Below the pieces are notes generated by a model that saw only the letters and a program-made list of their open reading frames with translations, was not told where the DNA came from and did not search any database. From JALRBM01 sp964477195 (GTDB lineage: Bacteria; Patescibacteriota; Saccharimonadia; Saccharimonadales; Saccharimonadaceae), in contig CAYZCX010000004.1 in the NCBI GenBank assembly GCA_964477195.1, positions 1 through 64,000 on the forward strand: a DNA stretch of 64,000 nt. Reading direction: 5' to 3'. This document shows, piece by piece, positions 1-7,376 of this stretch. A program made the translations under genes and the position numbers. Each line of letters begins with the position of its first letter. Position 1 is the stretch's first letter.

Positions 1-98
1 AACGCATTGCGCACAACCTAACATAAGTTAGAATAGGGGGTATAAGGTGCGTTTGACCAAGACGTGCTTAATCAATCGTGTTTCATAATAGCACGTAT

Positions 99-128
99 TT
101 GACTTAACGTCAATACCTTTTGTAACAT
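99..128 (+). promoter_or_regulatory. dprA promoter, probably leaderless
   Basis: A -35 box TTGACT (99-104), an 18-nt spacer and a -10-like TAACAT (123-128) lie five nucleotides before the dprA ATG. No Shine-Dalgarno is present. The -35 box overlaps a near-palindrome (TTGACTTAACGTCAAT) that recurs with one change at 36767-36782, so an operator is possible. Confidence 0.45.
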
Positions 129-133
129 TTAGA

Positions 134-991
134 ATGAAAATCAATAGAATCGACTCAGATAAGCATAAGTATTTACAGATTGCGGACTGTATTGCTAAAA
201 AACCAAAAACATTGTATTACAGGGGAACATTGCCGACCACACGACTCCCATCAGTTGCAATCGTTGGAACGCGCAAACCGACCGCATACGGAAGGGAAGT
301 TGCCCACCAATTAGCCTACGAGCTGGCCCAGAGTGGAGTAGTGATAATCAGTGGTCTTGCTCTCGGCATAGACGGTATTGCCCACAGGGGTGCACTAGAA
401 GCTGGCGGTACCACGCTCGCGATACTGGCAAATAGCGTTGACCGCATCTACCCTAGGAGTCACCAGGCACTTGGAGAGCAGATCTTATCTCAAGGTGGAG
501 CGATTATCAGTGAGTATGAACCACCGACTGATGCACGAATTTATCAGTTCTTAGAGCGTAATCGTATCGTCAGCGGTCTCGCCGATGCAATCGTCATCAT
601 TGAAGCTGCTGCACGAAGCGGCACACTTAATACTGCTGCACATGCCCTGGAACAGGGGAAGGAACTCTTTGCCGTTCCCGGTAATATCACGAGCCCGCTC
701 TCAGCTGGATGCAATCACCTCATAAAACAAGGCGCTCAGCCCGCAACATCCGCCAAAGATATCCTCGAAGTAATCTGTCCTGACCTACAGCTACACCAAA
801 CTTCCTTACCATTAAGCACATCACCTCTTGAAACGAAACTTATCACACTACTTCAAGAGGGACTACGAGATGGCGATCAACTTCAGCAAGCATCAGGCGT
901 ATCTGCAACTGAATTTAGCCAAGCGCTGACCATGATGGAAATCAACGGCCTCATTCGCGCCCTCGGCGGCAATCAGTGGACACTCGCATGA
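134..991 (+). CDS. dprA: DNA-processing protein DprA
   Basis: DprA loads RecA onto incoming single-stranded DNA during natural transformation. The Rossmann-like core is clear: a strand with VAIVGTRKP near residue 42, then GLALGIDGIAH, LANSVDRIYP and the ERNRIVSGL segment typical of the family. The last ~45 residues look like the winged-helix C-terminal domain. At 285 residues it is short because the N-terminal SAM-like domain of longer DprA proteins is missing. The start has no Shine-Dalgarno but sits just after a promoter. The dprA-topA pairing common in bacteria is interrupted here by about 2 kb of accessory genes. Confidence 0.95.
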   Translation: MKINRIDSDKHKYLQIADCIAKKPKTLYYRGTLPTTRLPSVAIVGTRKPTAYGREVAHQLAYELAQSGVVIISGLALGIDGIAHRGALEAGGTTLAILANSVDRIYPRSHQALGEQILSQGGAIISEYEPPTDARIYQFLERNRIVSGLADAIVIIEAAARSGTLNTAAHALEQGKELFAVPGNITSPLSAGCNHLIKQGAQPATSAKDILEVICPDLQLHQTSLPLSTSPLETKLITLLQEGLRDGDQLQQASGVSATEFSQALTMMEINGLIRALGGNQWTLA

Positions 992-1012
992 TTCATCTAT
1001 ATAAATGAAGAC

Positions 1013-1474
1013 ATGGTAATTCCGAGATGTTTTACCCTCATGGCGAGCGTGGCCGTCATAGCACTTCTTACAGTTGCCTGCATGGGCACTAGTAGTAAGC
1101 CCACCCCCTCCTCCGAACAGGCGATACCACCCCCTAGTCGTATCGTGATGTCGGTGACACCCGTCACATCAGAGACGCCTGAAATGCTGGCCGACTTCCT
1201 TCTAGTCAAACAAGGAGGAATGCTCACTTGCAGCAATGAACCCGGTGTCAACCTGCCTAGTCGCGGCGAAGCGTTTGGATTTGCGGGAAGAGTCACTATC
1301 GAAAGGCGAGGGCATACCACGCAAATCAACTGGGACGAGGCCGGCGCGCGTTCACTCATAGTAAATGACCAGCTATGGACTCCTATTAATACGGGAGGGG
1401 CACCACCGCTCGCGACAGTACTAAAAGACGCGGATTGGAATGGCTTCGTCGCCAGCCTGAAGGGATGTAGCTAA
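1013..1474 (+). CDS. Predicted lipoprotein, paralogue A
   Basis: Function is not recognised. It has an N-terminal hydrophobic signal and a lipobox (LTVAC) with the modified cysteine at residue 23, so export and lipid anchoring are expected. A proline/serine-rich linker follows, then a small globular domain with two further cysteines (LTCS and the C-terminal LKGCS) that could form a disulfide. It is clearly related to the next gene: both share the xWDxxxAxSxIVNxxLWxPI block. The two proteins also align from the first residue, which supports this start. A TATAAA box ends seven nucleotides before the ATG. Confidence 0.7.
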   Translation: MVIPRCFTLMASVAVIALLTVACMGTSSKPTPSSEQAIPPPSRIVMSVTPVTSETPEMLADFLLVKQGGMLTCSNEPGVNLPSRGEAFGFAGRVTIERRGHTTQINWDEAGARSLIVNDQLWTPINTGGAPPLATVLKDADWNGFVASLKGCS

Positions 1475-1502
1475 AAACCAGAAAGGGTGATTTAATAGCC
1501 CA

Positions 1503-1985
1503 ATGGGTACTCTCCTGAAGAATGTCCTAGTGGCGAGCGTGGCCGCCACTTTCATGTTGCTCACCGCCTGCAGTGGCAGTGACTCAACACCGCCGCCTCA
1601 ACCCAGTACACTCGCGCATTCGACTCACCGAACCGTCACAACTGTCGTCCCGGCCACACCGGACAACGTCGACCTGATGAAGAGGTACTCGATCGTCGTG
1701 GGCGCCAGCACGCTGGTCTGTGGTGACGGCAAAAGTCTGCCCCACTTTGATCTTCCGCTCAACGGGAAAATCACGGGGTTCACTGGTGAGTTCATTTCGG
1801 TGGAAACCAATAAAGATCTCACTCGCATCGAGTGGGACGCCATGAAAGCCAGCTCGATCATCGTCAACGGCAAGCTCTGGGCGCCGATTCAGACCATGTT
1901 CTCCCCCCTCACAACCGAGCTTTACGCAAAGGATTGGAGTGGAGAAATCACGAGTATCGAGGCCTGCAATCGACCGATGCCCTAA
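1503..1985 (+). CDS. Predicted lipoprotein, paralogue B
   Basis: Function is not recognised. It is a tandem duplicate of the preceding lipoprotein gene, with the same signal-peptide length, a lipobox LLTAC with cysteine at residue 23, a proline-rich linker and the conserved block IEWDxxxASSIIVNGKLWAPI. Two other cysteines (LVCGD and IEACN) match those of paralogue A. The 15-nt stretch encoding ASVA is nearly identical in both genes, which points to a fairly recent duplication. AAGGG upstream is a weak, distant Shine-Dalgarno. A strong terminator follows. A surface role in contact with the host cell is possible but only a guess. Confidence 0.7.
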   Translation: MGTLLKNVLVASVAATFMLLTACSGSDSTPPPQPSTLAHSTHRTVTTVVPATPDNVDLMKRYSIVVGASTLVCGDGKSLPHFDLPLNGKITGFTGEFISVETNKDLTRIEWDAMKASSIIVNGKLWAPIQTMFSPLTTELYAKDWSGEITSIEACNRPMP

Positions 1986-2046
1986 GACGCGCATCCCGGG
2001 CACTGTTCACCCGTAAAACAGTAGCTGCCATCTCAGGATGAAAGCG

Positions 2047-2083
2047 GCGGTCGCTCCTCTCGTATTGGAGCGACCGCATTTTC
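2047..2083 (+). terminator. Rho-independent terminator after the lipoprotein pair
   Basis: A perfect 11-bp stem (GCGGTCGCTCC / GGAGCGACCGC) with a nine-nucleotide loop is followed by ATTTTC. Confidence 0.85.
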
Positions 2084-2169
2084 ATTTGAATTATTCTTCA
2101 TACATTATATACTAGAGCCACTCCTACCTTCAGGAGTACGGCAGATGCCATCGAATAGACGGGAATCGC

Positions 2170-2523
2170 ATGTCGACGAAACTCTTCATACTCTGTGTCA
2201 GCCAGACAATGCTCGAGAAGCTGCTGCAGAGGATGAACGTAAATGACCTCAAGCACGTTCGAGATAGCTATCCCATTGGTCACTTGCTCGACGTCATCAT
2301 CCAAGAAGCAAAAGATCACCACACCGACCTCTGGGCTCGGGAGGTGATTGAACAAACCCAGGAGCTCGCTACAAACGGGGGGTTTCTCGAAATCCACCGC
2401 GAGCTACTCCCGGGTGCCATGGGAATGCACATGGAATACTGGGCGGAAAACGGCCGTCTTGCCGGTATCGCGTTCCAGTGCCTGGTGAGAGTGCTTATTC
2501 TTGAGGAGACGGCTTTGTCGTAA
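2170..2523 (+). CDS. Small unknown protein
   Basis: A 117-residue protein with no recognised domain. It is mostly helical in appearance, without signal peptide or membrane segment. A TATACT-like -10 lies near 2113 and a purine-rich GACGGGA precedes the ATG. It is followed within 30 nt by a hairpin terminator, so it is a single-gene transcription unit between dprA and topA. A 33-codon alternative start at 2147 in another frame is less likely. Confidence 0.5.
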   Translation: MSTKLFILCVSQTMLEKLLQRMNVNDLKHVRDSYPIGHLLDVIIQEAKDHHTDLWAREVIEQTQELATNGGFLEIHRELLPGAMGMHMEYWAENGRLAGIAFQCLVRVLILEETALS

Positions 2524-2552
2524 GGACCTCGCAAGCCACACCTTCGCTTTAT

Positions 2553-2588
2553 GTAGTGAGGTGCCATTTGCGGGGCCTCACTACTTTA
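2553..2588 (+). terminator. Terminator after the 117-residue gene
   Basis: A nine-bp stem GTAGTGAGG / CCTCACTAC is followed by a short T-rich stretch. Confidence 0.7.
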
Positions 2589-2710
2589 CAACCTACACAT
2601 ATTATGTGGTGAATTTTGACATTATCACTATCCATTTCTTAAACTAAGGTGTACCGTTCCGTGAGCTAGGGGAGATCCGGAACACCCACAGAGCCGAGGA
2701 GGTGAGACCA

Positions 2711-2974
2711 TTGGACGACCAATGGACGAGAGAGTTCTCCGCCGGTAAACGGTACTGCAAACGAGCCGAAAAGTCGAAACATTGGTTCTTGAGCGAAGGC
2801 GCCGCCGAAGCAGCACGAGAACGTGTCTCTGTTTCGGGCAGAGGGAAAGACAACAAAGAGGTGTACCTCTGTAGAAGTTGCAGTCGCGACATTTCCCGTA
2901 ATGTCTGGCACCTCAGCACCATCATCGACAAAGATATTCCTGTTGTGCCTTATCAATCCGTTTCCGGCCTCTGA
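2711..2974 (+). CDS. Small unknown protein with possible zinc site
   Basis: About 87 residues, no family recognised. A TTG start at 2711 is preferred because a GAGGAGG Shine-Dalgarno lies eight nucleotides upstream; the GTG at 2702 overlaps that site. The protein is basic, with a CRSC motif and another cysteine (RYCKR) plus histidines that could bind one zinc ion. It is a stand-alone unit with its own terminator. Confidence 0.45.
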   Translation: MDDQWTREFSAGKRYCKRAEKSKHWFLSEGAAEAARERVSVSGRGKDNKEVYLCRSCSRDISRNVWHLSTIIDKDIPVVPYQSVSGL

Positions 2975-3013
2975 TTGGAGAAAGACCATGGGCCACCGGC
3001 CCGCCTGTGGAAT

Positions 3014-3056
3014 AGCCGCCTGAATTATAAGAAATTATAATACGGGCGGCTTTTCG
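3014..3056 (+). terminator. Terminator before topA
   Basis: A stem AGCCGCC / GGCGGCT with an additional inner TTATAA pairing is followed by TTTTCG. Confidence 0.7.
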
Positions 3057-3158
3057 CTTTGACCCAAAACTTACTATATTTACAAAAGTAAAAAACTAGC
3101 GTAGTATCTATCTCTAGCGCTTCCAAAGAAAGCACAAGAAGGTTAGACTTTATAGTAC

Positions 3159-5549
3159 ATGGGTAAACAATTAGTTATCGTAGAAAGTCCCGCGAAAGCG
3201 AAGACGATTGAAAAGTATCTTGGCAAAGATTTTGTGGTCAAAAGCAGTATTGGCCATATTCGCGGGTTACCCTCAAAAACAGGAAGCATTGATGTCTCAA
3301 ATAATTTCGCGCCCCGCTTTGAGGTAGACCCCGATAAGAAAAAGGTCATCTCCGAACTCAAAAAAGAAGTAAAGCTAGCCGATACCGTATGGCTTGCAAG
3401 CGACCCCGATCGCGAAGGGGAGGCAATCGCTTGGCATCTCGCCGAGGTCCTGAAGCTCGATCCAAAAACCGCCAAACGTATCAGCTATGACGAAGTTACC
3501 AAGACGGCGATCATGAATGCAATCGAGCATCCGCGCACGATTGACATGCCTCTTGTCGAAGCACAGCAGGCCAGGCAAGCTCTCGATTATTTGGTAGGAT
3601 TTGAACTTTCTCCCGTCTTGTGGCGCAAAGTACGACCTCAGCTCTCCGCCGGGCGAGTGCAATCAGTTGCCGTACGACTCGTCGTCGAGCGTGAAGCCGA
3701 AATCGACGCCCACACACCTGAATCAAGTTACAAAATCACCGCCGAATTTATTCTCGAAGACGGTACCGTTTTGCCTGCGACAAGCGCCAAAAAGCACCAA
3801 ACAGCCGAAGAAGTCCGCGCCATTCTCGAAGAATTCGCCCAGAGTAGCTTCAGCGTTGCCGAGATCGAAAAGAAACCAGGTAGTCGCAATCCAAGCGCAC
3901 CATTTACTACCAGTACCCTTCAACAAGAAGCAAGCAGCAAGCTCGGATTTAGCCCACGCAGCACCATGCAACTCGCGCAGCGTCTCTATGAAGCTGGACA
4001 CATAACCTACATGCGAACCGACTCGGTCACACTTTCGGCACAAGCACTCGGTGCTATGACCTCTCATATCAAGACAACTTATGGCGAAAAATATCACCAA
4101 TACCGAACCTTCAAGTCAAAGTCAGCCAGTGCACAAGAAGCTCACGAAGCTATCCGACCGACCAACTTTGCCGTCGATTCCGCCGGTGCCGACCCACAAC
4201 AGAAAAAACTCTACAATCTCATCTGGCGTCGCACGCTTGCCAGCCAAATGGCTGCCGCGAGTTTAGAGAAAACAACGATTGTTATCGAGGCTTCGACTTC
4301 AACCAAACATCTGCAGCCCGAGGTTGAGCCGACGTCGGGACTTGACTCAACCTCGGTGCGAAGCCGTTTGGTTGAAGGTAAGGCGAGAGAAATATCGCAA
4401 GAAGATCTTATCATGGAAGCAAAAGGGGAAATCGTCATCTTTGACGGCTTCCTCAAAGTATACGGCCGCAGTGGTGATGATGTCCTTCTCCCAGAGGTAA
4501 AAAAAGGTGACCCGCTCACACTTAAACGTGCCGAAGCCCTTGAAACACTCTCCCGTGGCCCAGCTCGCTACACCGAAGCCTCTCTTGTCAAAAAACTCGA
4601 AGAGATGGGAATCGGTCGTCCAAGTACCTACGCGAGCACCATCGCCACTATCCAATCACGCGGCTACGTCGAACGTGGTGATCTTGAAGGCGTACCAAAA
4701 AAGATCCAAAAACTCACTCTTGAAAAGGGAATAGTTGCCCAAGTCGAAGAAGAAATCGCCTACGGGAAAGACAGCAACAAGCTCTTTCCAACAGATACCG
4801 GCAAAGTAGTGACGGATTTTCTCGTCAAACATTTTACCGAAGTCATGGATTACGATTTCACCAAATCCGTCGAAGATCGCCTCGATGAGATTGCTCATGG
4901 CAAAAAAGACCGCGTCAAGGTCTTAGGGGAGTTCTATACACCATTTCACAAGCTTGTCGAAGCAAGTGGCGATATTTCCCGTGCCGAAGCCACACAAACC
5001 CGTCATATCGGCGATGATCCAAAATCAGGCTTACCAATTTTTGCTCGTTTTGGTCGCTTTGGCCCTATGCTTCAAAAAGGCGAGCAGTCAGATGATCCCA
5101 AACCAACCTTTGCGCCACTCCCGACAGGGGCAAAGATAGAAACCGTGACGCTTGAGCAAGCTCTTGAAATGTTCAAACTACCTCGGCTCGTCGGAGAAAC
5201 AGAAGACGGTAAAGAAATCAAAGCAAACATCGGTCGCTTTGGCCCCTATGTCGTCGTCGATAAGACATTCGTTAGCATTAAACCTCTCGATCCGCACACC
5301 GTGACGCTTGAGCAAGCACGCGAGTTATATGCCGAGAAACTCAAGGCTGATGCCGAAAAGAACATTGCCGACTTCGGTGATGGAATTAAGATCCTCAAAG
5401 GTCGGTTTGGTCCCTATATTACCGATGGTAAGAAAAACGCTAAGATTCCAAAAGACACAGAACCAAAAGATATTACGCACGAACAGGCAAAGAAATTACT
5501 CGCAGAAGCACCCGTCAAGAAGGCCCGACGAACCTTCCGTCGAAAATAG
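3159..5549 (+). CDS. topA: DNA topoisomerase I
   Basis: Type IA topoisomerase that relaxes negatively supercoiled DNA by single-strand passage. The TOPRIM domain starts at residue 3 (LVIVESPAKAKTIEKYLG) and includes the acidic DPDREGEAIAWH motif. The catalytic tyrosine is in ITYMRTDS at about residue 284. In place of the Cys4 zinc fingers seen in E. coli, the C-terminus has three repeats of the RFGRFGP/GRFGPY type and a basic tail. The 796-residue length is normal. No convincing Shine-Dalgarno precedes the ATG. Confidence 0.97.
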   Translation: MGKQLVIVESPAKAKTIEKYLGKDFVVKSSIGHIRGLPSKTGSIDVSNNFAPRFEVDPDKKKVISELKKEVKLADTVWLASDPDREGEAIAWHLAEVLKLDPKTAKRISYDEVTKTAIMNAIEHPRTIDMPLVEAQQARQALDYLVGFELSPVLWRKVRPQLSAGRVQSVAVRLVVEREAEIDAHTPESSYKITAEFILEDGTVLPATSAKKHQTAEEVRAILEEFAQSSFSVAEIEKKPGSRNPSAPFTTSTLQQEASSKLGFSPRSTMQLAQRLYEAGHITYMRTDSVTLSAQALGAMTSHIKTTYGEKYHQYRTFKSKSASAQEAHEAIRPTNFAVDSAGADPQQKKLYNLIWRRTLASQMAAASLEKTTIVIEASTSTKHLQPEVEPTSGLDSTSVRSRLVEGKAREISQEDLIMEAKGEIVIFDGFLKVYGRSGDDVLLPEVKKGDPLTLKRAEALETLSRGPARYTEASLVKKLEEMGIGRPSTYASTIATIQSRGYVERGDLEGVPKKIQKLTLEKGIVAQVEEEIAYGKDSNKLFPTDTGKVVTDFLVKHFTEVMDYDFTKSVEDRLDEIAHGKKDRVKVLGEFYTPFHKLVEASGDISRAEATQTRHIGDDPKSGLPIFARFGRFGPMLQKGEQSDDPKPTFAPLPTGAKIETVTLEQALEMFKLPRLVGETEDGKEIKANIGRFGPYVVVDKTFVSIKPLDPHTVTLEQARELYAEKLKADAEKNIADFGDGIKILKGRFGPYITDGKKNAKIPKDTEPKDITHEQAKKLLAEAPVKKARRTFRRK

Positions 5550-5597
5550 TGCTGTAGGTGTATAATTACTCTTGTTGTCCCTTTACATAGGAGCGAA

Positions 5598-6023
5598 ATG
5601 TTCGTCATTCTTGCAGAAGTCGTCCCATTCGTTCAGCAGGAGCTCGCGAGGACACTGCCAGAATCTTCAGATCGGAGTTTCTTAGAAACAGCCAAAGCCT
5701 ATATGCGTCACAGCGTGAGTGTCGCAAGGAAGGGAGTAAGCGTTTGCGGTAGTTGCACCTCGTATATTAGCCATTCTGGGCAGAAACAACTCCCGGCACA
5801 TTGCCCTTACTGTGATATTGAGTGGCGTTACCTCCTGCCTTGTTTTCTTTATTTCGCGCTCGGCCCATTCGACAGCACCAATGTGGTCAAGAAGTCGGAT
5901 GAAAACTACTGTAAAGAACTGGCACCACACCTCATATACACTCCGAATGCCGCACTGACGTATATGTCCCCGGCGACTCGCCCGGGTTACGACATAAACG
6001 ATGACTGGCAGATCATCATCTAG
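5598..6023 (+). CDS. Small unknown protein with zinc-ribbon motif
   Basis: A 141-residue protein of unknown role. The middle carries two CxxC pairs (VCGSC and HCPYC) about 24 residues apart, which is the pattern of a zinc ribbon. The rest is unrecognised. It has its own promoter (TATAAT at 5561-5566), a good AGGAG Shine-Dalgarno and a downstream GC-rich hairpin, so it is a single-gene unit placed between topA and the sigma-like gene. Confidence 0.6.
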   Translation: MFVILAEVVPFVQQELARTLPESSDRSFLETAKAYMRHSVSVARKGVSVCGSCTSYISHSGQKQLPAHCPYCDIEWRYLLPCFLYFALGPFDSTNVVKKSDENYCKELAPHLIYTPNAALTYMSPATRPGYDINDDWQIII

Positions 6024-6036
6024 ATATGTAGTAAAT

Positions 6037-6085
6037 GGGGGAGCGGCGGGGCGGGTTACCCTTTACTTGCTCCGCCCTCTTAAAC
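6037..6085 (+). terminator. Probable terminator after the zinc-ribbon gene
   Basis: GC-rich inverted repeats (GGGCGG / CCGCCC and GGAGC / GCTCC) are followed by TCTTAAA. Confidence 0.5.
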
Positions 6086-6182
6086 GAAATACTTTTCCAC
6101 AGTATTTTACAAAATATATCAAAAACATTCTTTACTAATCACGTCTACTTAATGCTATAATTAATTTTAGTAAGGAAGTTAT

Positions 6183-6211
6183 TTGACATTATAGAAACAA
6201 TATTCTATAAT
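6183..6211 (+). promoter_or_regulatory. Perfect consensus sigma-70 promoter
   Basis: TTGACA (6183-6188), exactly 17 nt, then TATAAT (6206-6211). This matches the housekeeping consensus at all twelve positions and drives the sigma4/HARE gene with a leader of roughly 57 nt. Confidence 0.85.
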
Positions 6212-6274
6212 CGATCATAGATTAGATTAGCAACCACCTTTTCAAGAGGTAATACAGAAAGGAAACCGGGCGCC

Positions 6275-7330
6275 ATGAGTGATACCGCACAGCCAGACAC
6301 CACAGCAATGCTCACCACTGCAGTAAATGAAATCCTCGAGGGGATTGAGCACGAACGTGAGCGTGAAATCATTACTCGTCGATTCGGCCTATTTGACCGT
6401 CGCGAAACACTCGAGCAAATCGGGGAACTTCTTGGTATCACCAGGGAGCGTGTCCGCCAGCTTGAGAAGGCCATCTTGGTCCGTCTTAAAAACATCGCAG
6501 AAGATGATAAAGTACCTGGCATCCACACTATCGAACGTGCCCTTATTCGAGATCTCTCGGAAAGCGGCCGAGTTGCCCGTGTTCACGATATTACCGAACG
6601 TCTCATAGGGAAGGACCACGACGCCCGTCACCGCGCACACGTCGCGTTTGTGGCCGAACTTTCACCAAATATCACCGTCGTCAACGAAAACGACAACTAC
6701 TATCACGCCATTGCTATCAAAGAGCACGGCGACGAAAAGAAGATCAAATCTTCTATCGACGAAGTTGTCCAGACCATCAAAAAGCACGGCGAGCCACTCT
6801 CTATCGAAAACCTTCACGCCAAGCTAAACCACGAGCACCCATCACACGTCCGGGCACTTGCAAGCGCCAGTAAGCACCTCGCGAGTCTCAAAGACAATTG
6901 GGGTCTCGTAAAGTGGCCGACAGTCAATCCAAAGAACATTCGCGACAAAATCTACGTTATTTTGAACGAAAACGGCGAACCAATGCACTTTTCCGACATT
7001 GCAAAGTCAATCAAGCAAAGTAGTTTTAAGCGAAAAGATGTGACAACTCAGGCAATCCACAACGAATTGATCAAAGATAAACGATTTGTCTTGATCGGTC
7101 GCGGTATCTACGCACTTGACCACTGGGGATTTTCTAAGGGAACTGTTGCTGACATCATCAGCAGTGTTCTCAAAAAAGCAAATGAGCCGCTTCACCGCGA
7201 TGAAATCGTCAAGCGAGTACTCGAAAGCCGTCATGTTAAAGAGACGACGATCCTTTTGAATCTCCAGAGTAAACCACAATTCAAGCGCGTTGCCAAGGCA
7301 ACCTATGCGCTTGCTCCGGCAGAAAAGTAA
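6275..7330 (+). CDS. Sigma-70 region 4 / HARE-HTH fusion regulator
   Basis: The N-terminal ~85 residues are a sigma-70 region 4 helix-turn-helix (ITRRFGLFDRRETLEQIGE and GITRERVRQLEKA). The remainder contains repeated HARE-HTH (RpoE/HB1-ASXL-like) winged-helix modules, for example EPMHFSDIAKSI and EPLHRDEIVKRV. Region 2, needed to melt the -10 element, is absent, so this is not a complete sigma factor. A role as an RNA-polymerase-associated regulator that contacts -35 DNA is inferred. It is 351 residues, has a GAAAGGAAA Shine-Dalgarno region, and is transcribed from a perfect consensus promoter. Confidence 0.8.
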   Translation: MSDTAQPDTTAMLTTAVNEILEGIEHEREREIITRRFGLFDRRETLEQIGELLGITRERVRQLEKAILVRLKNIAEDDKVPGIHTIERALIRDLSESGRVARVHDITERLIGKDHDARHRAHVAFVAELSPNITVVNENDNYYHAIAIKEHGDEKKIKSSIDEVVQTIKKHGEPLSIENLHAKLNHEHPSHVRALASASKHLASLKDNWGLVKWPTVNPKNIRDKIYVILNENGEPMHFSDIAKSIKQSSFKRKDVTTQAIHNELIKDKRFVLIGRGIYALDHWGFSKGTVADIISSVLKKANEPLHRDEIVKRVLESRHVKETTILLNLQSKPQFKRVAKATYALAPAEK

Positions 7331-7376
7331 CCCTGCTTGCAAAGCTAGGCCACCAGTGGGACAATAGAGCGTAAGA

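Noticed and set aside
2147..2248. 33-codon frame starting ATGCCATCG upstream of the 117-residue gene
   Set aside because: It overlaps the larger frame out of phase, and the larger frame has better spacing to a purine-rich site.
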